Below, piece by piece: positions 48,501-60,370 of a stretch of DNA of 64,000 bases. The translations under genes were made by a program, and so were the position numbers. Source of the DNA: Ignelater luminosus (taxonomy: Eukaryota; Arthropoda; Insecta; Coleoptera; Elateridae). The notes below the pieces were generated by a model. That model was given only the letters and a program-made list of their open reading frames with translations. It did no database searches and was not told the origin of the DNA. The stretch covers positions 8,851-72,850 of the forward strand of contig VTPC01004508.1 of the NCBI GenBank assembly GCA_011009095.1. The letters are read 5' to 3'. How positions within the stretch are numbered: position 1 is the stretch's first letter; each line of letters opens with the position of its first letter.

Positions 48501-51500
48501 TCTCATAGAAACTCTCAGGAACGTCGAAGGATCTTATGACAACTCCAGGATCTTCTACAGGATCGATGCTATCATGCAAATTCAGAATCTGGGATGGTGA
48601 ATTTACTTCCGTTGTTGGGAATGACTGAAATATTAGTTTTGATGAGTGTGGGCAAATTTTTTGACATGTCTGAATTGATGGTAGCATTTATTGATAATAT
48701 TACGGGCTATGAAAAATGAAATAGTCACGACGTTGCAGAATCATGCCAACTACAAGATCGCCGGTATTAATGACACATTTTTTGTAGAGTCGCTTAATGT
48801 AACCTTGTGGGAAAGGGGAGACGCGACGGTACTTAGTTATTCTATTGAAAGTTATTATTCTGTAGTAGTTACTCTTTTCAAGAAATGCAGTATAGCTCAT
48901 GGTCTTATGTCTGCGTGTATCAATTCCTGTCTAATTCTCTTTTCTTATATTTATTATCTAACGTTTATTAAGGTTATATATACAGATTTTCCGGTAGATA
49001 CGAATAATGTCTGATTGGTACATCATTCTAATCAAACGATTAACCAAATATGTAAAGTTTCTATTAATTATACAAAGTTATTTTTTGGCTTCTGAAGAGG
49101 ATTATTTTAAGCAATTAATGCTAAGCCAGATTAAGATAATTTGATTAAACCTCTCATTAAAAGAAAGCACTGTGGCATTATTTATGCAAAAAGCTGTACG
49201 TTTGCATTATTATTACAAGCCTTCATTAGATGTTCTTTAGGTTTTACTTTTAGTCAAGTTAATTGCGCAATAGTTGTTCTCTTCAAATCTTCGATGTATT
49301 TCTTCAGTGCTTTAGTTTTTTCTTGTTTGACAATCCACATTTACAACTACGCAAAATGTCTTAACAATTATTATAATAATGAGCAAACTACAATTTAAAA
49401 AAAGTTTAAACGTGGTCCTTGAGTTATGAACTGTAGTAATATTTTCATGCCATATTGATTTTTCATTTTGCTACTGACGTCACGAGTTTATTTTAGAAGT
49501 ATTTCGGGATTATATTTGACAAGGGGTTCATTTTAAATTTATTCGTTCTCGTAGCTTCATATTAACGTCTATTATTCGGAGGTTTTCAAATAAAACATAA
49601 TCCGACTTTTCAATTTTCTCATTCGTTTTCAGAGCTATCAACAAGTTAAAATATTGTATCATCTAATCGCTTCTCATTCTAACCAAAGATGTTTCCATAA
49701 CAGTTTATTGGATGGCTTTGTAAATTCAATTAAAAATGAAAGTAAAATGTAATTCCTATTCTATTCAATCTGAAATTCAATTTACTAATAGATAATAATA
49801 GTAAGCTAAAGTAGGATTAATTTGATGGTTATTAACCCAAAAATAGTATGCGATGGTAGATTTTACTTTCAGAATCCAATAGATATCTTCCAACCAAGGT
49901 TAACATCTCCTAATAACGAAGTAATAAATTCGTACATTCATTTTCCTTGATGCTAACATTTTTAAAATTTTTCTTTTAATAAACTAAAAAGAATTCCTTA
50001 TGTTTTTAATATGCATGCCGATTTCCCAACCTTTTAACTCCTTTTACATAAAATAAAATACGCCGCCTGTTTATTTATGTTAATTCTATGATCACTACAA
50101 TATAGCATCCACCTAGCGGCCACATTTAATCGCATGTTTTCGTTGTAACCGTCTCAGTTATCTTAATTCATAATAATATTTCTCGTGAGCGCGTACGATC
50201 CCATGACTCCAAGCTAAACACGTACACCTAACGGCCACGGCTTTTATATTTTTATATATTATAACACTATTTTATTCTCTTCTTGCTTCATTGCTCCAAA
50301 TGGTGAGAAATTTCGTTTATATCAAAACGATTCAATTGCATGCGAGGAATTTTTTCTTGTGGTTTTTCGTTTGAATAAGTGAAACGAAATATTTTTAACC
50401 GAAGCTTTTGTTTTCTTATTTATATATGGTTATAGTTGAGCGATTTCAATTATAGATTAGACGTGAAACCAATTACTAGTTTTTTTAAGACGGGAAAATG
50501 GGTTAACTTTAAAGTCTTAAAAAAGAGGAGCTTTTAATTAAACAATTTTAATTAAGTTAGTAGAATCAAATATTGCAAAAAATATTAATTTCTTATATCG
50601 GAATCGTTTTGATATTAATTAAAAAATAGTTAATTTCTCCATAAAAGGTAACAAATTTTAATTATCATTTAAAAATCATCAGTTGAAAAAAAAATTGAAA
50701 ACAAGGAATGGGCGGGTGCCTATAATATTAAACTGAATAAGTAGTAAGCGCTTTAATAAAAAAAAAATTCTAATATGCTAATAACTCATCTACATTTGTA
50801 CGTACATCACGTTAAAAAACTTCAACACTCGATCAAGCAACAAACCCGCTTTTGTTATCGCTTGAACAATTTGTCACTAATTATTAATTCTAATGTGACT
50901 GCTCATTAATATTCAAGAATTTATGAAGATTGAGCCATAAAGAATTTATAAAAGTTAATTGGATAATTAATAAGCGCTCTCATAGAATAAACTTCGGGTC
51001 TCATCTTTTTATTCTCGTTTTTAATATGCCCCCATTTAACAATAAGAAATCAAAAAGGAAAAAAGTGGGCTTTATTTATAGTCCTGTAAATAACTAAACA
51101 CGGTGGCTGTTCACTTAATTAGGAACTGCAAAGAAGCCATACATTAAAAATGTTGACATGTATTGATGTGTAACCCTTATGTGCATTTTTATAAGAACCA
51201 ACCGCTTCATAGCCTACCGGAGCTACCGGACTTATTTATGCAGAGTTTTGCCTTCAGGCAAGCGATGCGGTCTTTTAGGCCATCGTAAACTTTTGAGGCC
51301 GATATTGAATTAGTTTGGTGGTCGAAGTTATTATTTCTTTCCCACAAATGGATGTGGTTTTGCGGTTTTTTCATTATGATTTTTGTAGTTTTGAAAATTG
51401 TTTTTTTAGTTCATACGTAAATTCTAACCTAGATTTTATATTCTTCTTTATTGAACTACTTTAAATTCCTTTCATTTTTATTCGCAGGTGTGGAATTTAA

Positions 51501-52156
51501 ATGGAATGAAAACAAATTTAAATTGATCCATAAATTGTCTAAATGTATTTTTTGCAGAACAAACGAGAGAAAACTAGACATAAATATAACAACAATGTAT
51601 AACTGTTAAAGATTTGTTTTCTAACCTATCGTTGAAATTTCTTATCTGGTAATGATAAATTCTAATGTTTAAATAATCGAATGCGGAAGCTTTTCAGACA
51701 AAAATAACCTGGGGAACAAATTATTACACAACAAAGCGTAAAAGAAGGTCACATACTTTTAACATCGTAAGTTATTTTTACGTCGGTAAACAAAAATCAT
51801 GACGACGTAGATCGCAAAAAACAAACAGTAGTAGATAATAATAATTATTTTCCATTTAAAATTGAACAATCTAGGAAACACAGAATCTAGTGTTGTATTT
51901 ACTCTTCACTTGACACCTGTACACGTAACTGGGCGAGGCTGTACAAGGTTATTGAATAATTAAACAATCCCACGACTCTTCATTTTCCATCTTCGTTTTT
52001 TCTATTAACATTATTTTCACCTTAACTTACCGAGAAATTTATTTTTCACGTCTACGCTGTAGTAATTTATTACAAATTGTGAATCAGTCTTTATCTTTAG
52101 CTTCTTAATACCTATAACCTTATAATTAGAACACAATAAAATTGTTTAAAATTTAT
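42579..52156. other. Long AT-rich stretch, no gene recognised
   Basis: If the CLCA-like gene continues, this is its first coding intron. Frames at 48379-48687 (minus, 102 codons) and 48691-49014 (plus, 107 codons) have no known domain. Near 47190 TGCGTCCACACTAGAGCACG resembles the outer end of a small DNA transposon, but no partner was found. CACCTAGCGGCCAC (50111) and CACCTAACGGCCAC (50226) are a short near-repeat. No RNA gene was seen. Confidence 0.5.
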
Positions 52157-52158
52157 TC
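52153..52158 (-). terminator. AATAAA overlapping the read-through stop of the RNase H1 fragment
   Basis: On the minus strand TGA is followed at once by ATAAA, so the stop and a poly(A) signal overlap (TGAATAAA). If used, the transcript would end here and encode a truncated RNase H domain. Cleavage was not tested; such hexamers are common in AT-rich DNA. Confidence 0.35.
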
Positions 52159-52709
52159 ATTTACCGCTACCGTGTGCAATATTTACAGCACGTACACAAG
52201 CTTGTATCTCCGCAGTATTATTGGTAGCTCTACCAGTGACAGGTTCCGAGACATTTCTAATATAAAATGAAAACTACATTACATATATTTAGAAGTAAAT
52301 ACATTTGAATGTTAACATACAAGGGATGATTGTTACCAAACCAAACACCAATTCCTGCTTTTGCATTTAATTTTCCGTTATTTTCACATGCACCATCAGT
52401 GAAAACAACAACATAATCACCTTCTTTTGTAAAATCATAACGTGGCCTTTTACAATTATTAGAAGTAGAAGAATCAAGTTCAGAAAGTGATCTTCTGACT
52501 GATGTTGCAGTGTTATTTGTATCACCAGCACTGGAATTTTGTGTAATGGAAGAGAGTTGTCTCTTAATATCCATTATTTCACATTTTAGTAATTTAAGCC
52601 TTTTCTCTGCTTTTTCTAATCTTTGGGTCAAATCTAACACATTATTGGAATCTCTAGAATTATATACTATTTTACGTGGTTTCTTACAATTACTATGTAT
52701 TTGCTGTAC
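52157..52709 (-). CDS. Ribonuclease H1-like, partial gene
   Basis: RNase H1 cleaves RNA in RNA-DNA hybrids in nucleus and mitochondria. Minus-strand exons: 52709-52321 (acceptor ..GAATAG before GTACAG is likely; 52703 is an alternative) and 52256-52165, phase 2 between. The first has a basic start, a coiled stretch RLEKAEKRLKLLKCEIMDI and then GDYVVVFTDGACENNGK and AGIGVWFGNNHPL. The second gives NVSEPVTGRATNNTAEIQAC. Thus the first catalytic Asp (FTDGA) and Glu (TAEIQ) are present; the TDS and C-terminal Asp motifs are not found. The last exon either ends at a donor (GCG|GTAAAT, 52164-52163) or reads on to TGA at 52159-52157. An N-terminal hybrid-binding domain was not seen either; an upstream frame starting MRFCLRNKIVFSLLNRR could be a mitochondrial presequence but its joint is unsolved. 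Confidence 0.75.
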
Positions 52710-52859
52710 CTATTCATTCCTGACATTGTGAAAAGTAATTTGTTACTTGTTAGTAAATTGTAATTATTGTAGAATTGTTGCGCATTATAATAAATTCTTC
52801 TGTTTAATAAGGAAAACACAATTTTGTTTCGTAAACAGAATCTCATACCATACATAACC

Positions 52860-53195
52860 TACATCAGCATGTAAACGTAAAACACTTGCGTTAGTTACAG
52901 TGATGTCAAATCTTAGCAGAGCAAAGCATTAAGAAATGAGTTATTTAATTTTATATTTAGCTTATTTCTTTTTCTTTTTAAATATTTATTAATGCACTGA
53001 GATCTTACTTAATTTTTTTTTAATACAAATATTAAATTAAAACAAAACATACAGAGCCAACACAAAGAAGCAATGAAGATTAATTATTGACAACATTGAC
53101 AACACTGTGAATCTTGTTAATTTTTCTAATCGCTCTAACCTCACTTTTATAATCTGTCATGATTAGTGATTTGTTGAGAAAAGTATTAAAAGCAC
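52860..53195. promoter_or_regulatory. Divergent promoter region between RNase H1 and COX19
   Basis: The 5' sides of the RNase H1-like gene (minus) and COX19 (plus) face each other across this stretch of about 340 bp, with no frame of note in it. Head-to-head housekeeping genes often share a promoter. No TATA box was identified. The RNase H1 start is uncertain, so the left edge is approximate. Confidence 0.4.
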
Positions 53196-53456
53196 ATGTC
53201 TTCTTATACATTTGGTCAAAAAGCCTTCACTCCAGTTCCACCAGATAAAGGTAGTTTTCCGTTAGATCATGAAGGTCTGTGTAAAAAACTGATGATAAAA
53301 TATATGAAATGCCTGCGTACCAATGATAATGATAATTCATTTTGTCGAGAAGAAGCACGTGATTATTTAGCTTGTCGTATGGATAATAATTTGATGACTA
53401 GAGAAGATTGGTCTAAATTAGGTTACAGTGATTTATCAGAAAAATCTGCAGAATAA
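53196..53456 (+). CDS. COX19: Cytochrome c oxidase assembly protein COX19
   Basis: An 86-residue, intronless frame. COX19 is a small soluble protein of the mitochondrial intermembrane space, imported by the MIA40 disulfide relay, that takes part in copper delivery to cytochrome c oxidase. The N-terminus has PPDKGSFPLDHEGLCKKL, the usual FPLDH opening. It is followed by twin CX9C motifs: Cys-KKLMIKYMK-Cys and Cys-REEARDYLA-Cys, joined by LRTNDNDNSF, and then CRMDNNLM and W.KLGY, all typical. Length equals the family norm (about 85-100). The ATG at 53196 is the first in frame before FGQKAF. It lies head to head with RNase H1 and 32 bases upstream of the PPCDC start. Confidence 0.95.
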   Translation: MSSYTFGQKAFTPVPPDKGSFPLDHEGLCKKLMIKYMKCLRTNDNDNSFCREEARDYLACRMDNNLMTREDWSKLGYSDLSEKSAE

Positions 53457-53472
53457 TTGCAAGTTTTGTTTT

Positions 53473-53478
53473 ATTAAA
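53473..53478 (+). terminator. Possible poly(A) signal of COX19
   Basis: ATTAAA, the commonest variant signal, begins 17 bases after the COX19 stop and 16 bases before the ATG of the next gene. If it is used, cleavage would fall around the PPCDC start codon. Confidence 0.3.
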
Positions 53479-53488
53479 TATCGTAGGT

Positions 53489-53968
53489 ATGGTCAACTTG
53501 TTAATAGGTTGTACTAGTAGCGTTGCCACAATAAAATTGCCAGTTCTTATAAGAGATTTATTGGAACAAAATTCTTTTAATGTTGAGGTAAAATATATAA
53601 TTGATATATCGTGTATATTAAGTTGAAATGAAATATTTAAGATTCAAGTTATTACAACTGAGCGTGCTCGACATTTCTTTACAAAAGAAGAGCTTCCAGA
53701 AAATGTAGTACTATATACAGATGAAGATGAATGGAAAACTTGGACCAAAAGAGGGGATCCTATTATTCATATCGATTTAGGAAAATGGGCCGATATCTTT
53801 GTTATTGCACCTTTGGATGCTAATACATTAGCTAAAATTGCCAATGTAAGTAAATTATCTTATTAACATAATTTATGATTTTGTTTATCATAATTCTAGG
53901 GAATTTGTGATAATTTACTGACTTGCACTGCACGTACCTGGGATGTAAAAAAACCTCTTTTGTTTTGT
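53489..53968 (+). CDS. PPCDC: Phosphopantothenoylcysteine decarboxylase, 5' exons
   Basis: Flavoprotein of coenzyme A synthesis that decarboxylates 4'-phosphopantothenoylcysteine to 4'-phosphopantetheine. Exons 53489-53587, 53642-53845 and 53900-53968, all phase 0, introns of 54 bp. The start MVNLLIGCTSSVATIKLPVL is the FMN-binding GxTGSVAAxK region. It is followed by TTERARHFF, the active-site His in IIHIDLGKWADIFV and APLDANTLAKIANGICDNLL, then TWDVKKPLLFC at the donor TGT|GTTTAT. The next expected block, PAMNxxMW.HP, and the later flap with its Cys were not found downstream. Reading through the donor gives 22 codons and TAA at 54035-54037. About 124 residues of a usual 180-210 are present. 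The gene may have a distant last exon or be a truncated copy. Confidence 0.85.
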
Positions 53969-54097
53969 GTTTATGAATTATTCGAATTAGTTTTGATGTT
54001 AATTATATGCATACATTTTATGCTCCAGAGATGTTAAAATCTGTTAATGATTATTAAAGGTATCATTAATTCTTAATTCCGAGACATTGTTTTGTTT

Positions 54098-54103
54098 AAT
54101 AAA
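54098..54103 (+). terminator. AATAAA after the PPCDC read-through stop
   Basis: A canonical hexamer lies 60 bases after the TAA at 54035-54037. It would allow a short transcript to end without the last exon. Confidence 0.3.
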
Positions 54104-57100
54104 GCCATTAATATTTTTAATACACATGAGCTCTACTAATGCCTTTATATACAAGTTGCATTGTAATGAGAACATTAATTTCCTCTTATTTGTTTCAAAA
54201 AATATAATATCACCTTAAGAATATTTTAATATTCTCAGACATGAAGCGAAGAAAATATTTGCATAACTGCAGACGAAATGAAAATGTTACTTAACACTAG
54301 AATGCAAATCTGTGGCAAGGCAGAAAAAATAAAAGTTAAAATTAAACAAAAAAGTAGCGAGAGTATGCCAGGCATACAGTTGGAATTCGATAAATTGAAT
54401 TTTCAAAATTCTCAGTTACAAAATTAATTTCAGACCAAAATGATAGGCCCTTTACAGCTATCAGTCTCCTCTTAAATACCCAACCATCATTCCTAGATTT
54501 TTTCTTCTAAATCCCCCGCTGAACGTATCTGAGATTCTAATGAAGGTCAGAATATTTATCCAAACCAGTGAGCTCATCTCCACTTCCCGAAGCATTCTAA
54601 CTCTGAAAGTTCCAAACCTTACTTGCCTATAGGCTTTGGATTTCAGTAGGAATTGGATTTGGATTTTACCTTCCCATATGGTGAGTTCGTCCGTGCTCAT
54701 CTTTACCAACGAACTACACGTCCGCGAACAAAGATAGAGAAATCAACAAGAATCTAGTTACTACTAATATCGTAATACTCTGAAAACGTGTCAAGCATTC
54801 GATACATGAACGTCAAATCGTTGACAAGTAATGTAATTATAAAACTGCTGCCTGTATTTGAATCAAAAACTTCATGATAATAAATAAACTGTGAACCTTG
54901 AATGAAGAGTCAGTCAGTCACATTGTACTGAAATTAGGCAATGTACTAATGAAATAGCGAAATATTAGGAAGAAAGCTATCAAACAGTGAGGACATTGGA
55001 AGGTTAATAACCAACAAATAACTACAGTGATTTCTTACCTGATCATTTAATAACCAATACCTAGTAAGCGGGAGCAATTCTTGGACTTTCTTACTTCTTC
55101 GAATAGTGAAATTTGGATTTTCCCAAAATTTTGTCTAAATTGATATCTCAAAAAGACATTTAACTTATCCTCTTCACTATCCATTGAGCTTTGATCAAAA
55201 GACATCATTATTAAAGGGAGAGCTAGAAACGACTCTACAGTATGGGCCCGAGTTCGACCATACAAATGAAAAAGTACTAAAAAACAATTTGTTTATTCAT
55301 AACCATATTGTAAATTATATTTTGCAATATTATTAATGTTATTAAATATTCTCAGAAATGTAAATTCTTTTAAAACTTGATGGGTAATAGATTTTTCTAT
55401 TCAATAATTTTTTATCTTCTTTTATTAATGTGATCATGATCATTGTTACAAGACAAAAACTAAGCACACTCAAACTTTTAAGTAATAAATTTTCAATAGA
55501 CAGCCCACCAAAGAAGAGTACCGTTGTATAAGAAAGCGATTCCGTTGTGGAGTATGCCTAATTTCACGCATGTTATGTTTATGTAGATGCGAGCACTAAA
55601 CATATACCAACAGCCTAGCTAACTCGTCATAGTCCATGCAAGTATTTTTTAGGTCAAAGGAGCCCACATATTTCACTATAGGTCGATTCAAGTAGTGTTC
55701 GTTCGGTAATTTAGAAGTTAAAAGAAACTTGAGAACTTAAACAAAACGTTTAAAGTGTTTAAAAGGTATTGCGTGCGGAAACGCTCAGTTAATCAAGAAA
55801 AAAAACTTGCACGCTTTAAAATTGAAAATGGAGAGTACCCTTTAAGTTATTATATTCTTCTTTTTTTGTCAAAAGTGTGATTTGTTCACTAATTTTACGG
55901 TTTGGGTTATTATTATTGTTCTTGTAACGGGAATACAATTATCTTTACGGAATAGGTTTTTTCCTGGACTTTTTCCAGAGAAGAACTAAAATAATGACAA
56001 TTTAATTATCTGTTTTGTTTATTTCTCTGATTTGCAGGATAAATATATTTACAGTACATTAAGATATTTTAGGTAATTATTACTTGTGTGAAAGCAATTT
56101 ATTTACGAGAGGTAATGTTAACCATCATAAAGTGATTATTCACCTTTTTTTCCTAACTTTACAGTTTTACTAATCCATCATCTCTTCTTTTTATCTAAGT
56201 TTCTTTTACAGTTGTGGAGAATCATCGGTTTTAACTACAATTTACATGCTTAAAATATTTAGTTTTTAGTACTAGCTAAAATCTTTTGTATATTAAATTT
56301 TAATGATTTGGAATAACAATGAAGTTGGGAAAAATTATTTTTGGAACTTAACAGAGGTAGCTAAATATTTTATTTTTCATTATTTACTTCAGCAATATTT
56401 ATCTTATCTACATAGACATACTCAAGAATTGAATGAATAGATAAATAAATAATTCTATCTCAACATTTCAATTAAAATAAATTTTAAGGATTAACGTCCC
56501 CACATTATAGAGAAAAACCTTTTTAGTACTCATTCATGAATTCTAAAGTTAAAATTATTCACATGTTTCTTGGTTCATTTCGTTCGCAAACAACTTTGAC
56601 CTTTTAAATACTTGACATATTCATAAAAAATAATTTTTGTAAAAAATTCGGATTTTAATTAATGCTCGCAATAAAAGAAGATATCCTACCAGTTCATAAT
56701 CCAGCCCACGTAAAAATACAGAGAAGCTAAGGTCATTTTAATATTAATAATACTCGACTTGTATAGACTTCTCTGGCTCTGAGTCGCTCTAAGTAAATAG
56801 TAAATAACTTAGTTATAGTTTATACTTAAATTGCATATATGCAGCCTTGAATAAATAATGAGAGAATAAATTACCATTAGACGTTCATAACCATCATCTT
56901 CATTATCGTTTTATAATAATTACTTTTCATTTTTTTCGATTGCTGTATTGCATTCTTGGATGAATGTTCAAGGTTGTTTTGATATCTTATTATTTATTTT
57001 TAATAGTACAATTTTTAAATTTAATTAAAATCCAGAGATGATACAACAAAGAACTTAAATCATCCTCACGATTTCCATTACAAGGTAGTAGTACTTGCCT

Positions 57101-60100
57101 ACAAAGTAAAAATCTTCATTTAAAAATATACTGAAAGCTTTTAAAATTCCTTCTTTTTTTGTCATTTGAAACCGCGATAAAGATTATAGGACCACTTTCC
57201 ATGATATATAAAAGCTTATATGTAGGTATATAAATGTTTTAACTTTTAACGTTTTACCTTGATGAGTTCTTCAAGTTCTTGAAAGATTGTAAAATGTCTA
57301 CATTTTTCCTTTTTAATGTTTTAGTATCACCATTTATATAAAAGTATGATAACGCCATAACAATAATTATCCTCGATAAATTTCGTTGAATCAATGGTCG
57401 AATCAAACCGAATGGGCAAAATGAGACATTAAATCTTCATGCATATTTTAGCTGAAAAATTTAAATCGGTGTGATATCTAAACAGTTTGAAAACAATGCT
57501 GTCTTCTTTGCTTTAAACCGTAATTTAGAAGTTCATGAGAGGTTGAACGCCTCAAACACATCTAAAGAATAATTATGAGAACACAAATTTCTTACTAGCC
57601 TTACTAGTACTATCCATGTTGTATGATTAATGTTGTCAGATAAGAAGGTTTTATTATTCATTTAAAAATCAGATCTGATACACTTACGCAATTCTTTAAC
57701 GTTCAGAAAATGGTGCCGTTTAATTTTCTTTTTGTTCCTGGTGACAGAAAACAACGCAAAAAGAAATTATAAATCGAAATTTTTGACTTACGCGGTTTTA
57801 ATGTCGCACATCTTCCTAGAGTAAGAATATTAATAACTTCACTCGAGCTACCTTCAAATTTCAATCTCAAACACCTCTGTTTTCTTCTTGAATTTCTTCG
57901 CCCTTTGATCTACACTTTAACATTATTCTGGAATCTGAGACAATATCATTCAATCGGGTAGTTGCAAACAATTTATCTATAGACTATAGTATGAGTGACA
58001 GAAAGAAAGGCTGTTAAAGTAACTTCAGTTTTGGGGCTTTTGATTCCAGCAGCATCAGCCTATCAGGTTTTTTGAATTGATCAGGTTTTGCTGTAAGTCG
58101 TCTTTCCTTTCAAAAACAAAAAATTCTTGCTCTTCTTTCAGTTTATTAGCACCACATCACCAGTCTTTTGCAAATATATTTAGATTTAAAAAACTTAGAT
58201 CGAAAAGTACATGGTTGCATGATGCGCGTACTAGGTTTATTTACTGAATCAAACGTCCCTTGGTTATTTTGGACCTCAGAATGAGTAACAAGCCTTGGGT
58301 TTGGTAACGTACTTCAGTAAGCTATTTTTGCTCAGAATTGTCTATCGTTCGTATCACTCAAATAATAATTCAGATCACAGAGGTATCTTACAAACACGGG
58401 GAAAGTCTGTATGAAAGATATCGATCCAAAAATCCATCGTTCTTGATATACTTTGAAAGTTAACCAGTCGCAATATGCGTTTATTTGCCACATTTTTTGT
58501 TTTTGTTTTAATCGAAATCTGATCACAAAGCATTTTGCGAAGTGTAAGACTCTATGTTGTAAGTAGATGCATATATCGAAAGTTTGTGAGTTAAATCGCT
58601 ATGAAAGCCAGAATCCCAAGTAATGGGAAGGATATGGCATTCAAAAAAGCGTATTGACGCTAATTTATTAGTACTCTTAGAAGTCCCCACGAACAATGTC
58701 CACGAGCTACTACAATATAAAATTATGACAACTGATTTCTTTCTTTTACAGAACGTAACTAACAGTTTGAACATGTCATGTCATAGCATTTGATGCAATT
58801 TCGATTTTCTATGTTACTGTCTCATTTTGAAACGCAAGTCTTCCTATATGGGCAGGTGTTTTGGCGGCATCTTTATTGACAATCAAAGTCTTATTTCAGA
58901 TCTGATGCTTTGATAGATCACTCCCATAGAATACAATCTAAATAGGAATTGCGTGTTTTCTATCTTCTACTTTAAATTCATTTTTAGTTTTTTCAACGAA
59001 TAAAAGACGGACGACTTGCTTGAATTTAGTAGCATATAATCCACTTTGCGACTTCTGAACAGATATACTGTCATTATGGACTACTCCTTTGGGGGTTTCT
59101 ATTTCAAAATGTCTTAATTGCGTGGTTTCTTCTGCCAATAATTATTTATTATTAGACTTATTATCTTGTAGTTTCAAATCGTCGAGGATAATTTGATGAA
59201 GTGGTTCAGAATTTCTAAAGCTACAGGTTATCTTTACTTCCGATTCTTAATTCACTACCTTAATTACCAAACTAAGGCATAAAAAGGATTCCCCAAAAAA
59301 ATTTCTGCATCATCTTAGAATTCAACAAACAGTTTATCTTTCTCGTTGCTGAATTGTGAGATCTTCTAAGTGGCCTTTAGTTTTTGACAATGCAGCTCTT
59401 AACTAGACAAATAAGGTTGCTTCAAGTTTTTGGGAACGCTTGCAGTTCTTCAGAAAACCATACGTAGTCTCCTGACAGACCTTTTTGAAAGGATAACATA
59501 TCTTTGAATATTGTTATGGATTTAAAATGTAGCTGTAATACACTGATAGAATGATATTTTCTAAAATATTCGAGTGTATCGACTATTTTTAATTCTTTCA
59601 GAAAAACTGATTCCTTCAATATTCACTATCATGAAGTCGGACACTAGATTAAACTGCTCATTTTACAATTCGGTATGCATTGGCAAAAAACTTAAAAATT
59701 CTAATGTTAGATTTGAAGGTCATTATAAGCACAAATACTCAGATAAATCAATCATGCCAAACGCCTAGTAAAACATAATCATCTTATAACTTCAAACAAC
59801 TACATCATATTTTTAGAATTTTGTAGAAATTCAACATTCAAATTAGATGTTTGAAGATTTGAAATTTATGAACGACAAAGTATATTTGCTGAATCAGCCG
59901 ATTGACCTCGTAAAATCGCCGTTTCTACAAAAAAATTGAACATCATAGCTTCTGGTTGGCTGGTTTCCATAACATTTATTCTTTCGAAATACTTGATTGC
60001 TTTGTAAATGTTAATTCTGATATTGAAGTTATTGTTTTGTAGTCTTTTCTCTTTCCCCTATATTAATTTCTGGTTTTCAAAAACATTTTGGCCGTCTATT
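54104..60100. other. AT-rich stretch without a supported gene
   Basis: 54430-54720 (minus frame 54461-54709) and 55047-55265 (minus) are G+C-richer patches with unassigned frames. 55.3-57.6 kb is very AT-rich and featureless. From about 57.7 kb the composition becomes more protein-like (see the separate entry). No RNA gene, splice-supported exon or transposon end was recognised. Confidence 0.45.
57700..59770 (-). other. Unassigned coding-like debris, minus strand
   Basis: Over about 2 kb the minus strand gives several adjoining frames with few stops: 59619-59422 (ISVLQLHFKSITIFKD), 59138-58938 (ETTQLRHFEIETPKGVV and FKQVVRLLFVEKTKNEFKV), 58774-58523 and 58526-58332. Between them a frame near 59330-59260 reads KLFVEF, a stop, DDAEIFLGNPFYALVW. 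The pattern is that of a decayed gene or element with scattered stops and shifts. No family is recognised, and no terminal repeats were found. Confidence 0.35.
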
Positions 60101-60105
60101 TTATA

Positions 60106-60368
60106 CACTAATGGAAAAAATTAAAGGAACAAAAAAATTTCCCAAATTTTTTGTGATTTCAGAAATGCTGTATATCAGTGAAAAATGCTCGTATCGAGAT
60201 TTTAAAAAAAGCTTCAAGATTCTAGTTTTCAGATCTTTTAGTCAAAAATTTTTAGGAGATACGGTTATCACGCAATCATAAGAAATAACGCGCAAAAAAA
60301 TTTTGCATTTCTAAAATCACTAAAAAATCTAGGAAATTTTTTTGTTGCTTTAATTCTTTCGATTAGTG
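60106..60368. mobile_element. Mariner-type MITE with ~65-bp terminal inverted repeats
   Basis: A 263-bp element between TA dinucleotides (60104-60105 and 60369-60370). The left end begins CACTAATGGAAAAAATTAAA and the right, on the other strand, CACTAATCGAAAGAATTAAA. The first 37 bases differ at only about three places, and similarity continues inward through TTTTTTGTGATTTCAGAAATG (right arm TTTTTTAGTGATTTTAGAAATG). Only about 100 bp lie between the arms and there is no transposase. CACTAxTGGAAAAAATTAAAG ends with TA duplication are typical of Tc1/mariner MITEs in insects. Confidence 0.85.
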
Positions 60369-60370
60369 TA

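Noticed and set aside
50100-50245. Near-repeat CACCTAGCGGCCAC / CACCTAACGGCCAC 115 bp apart
   Set aside because: Only 14 bases long and not part of a longer repeat; could be chance.
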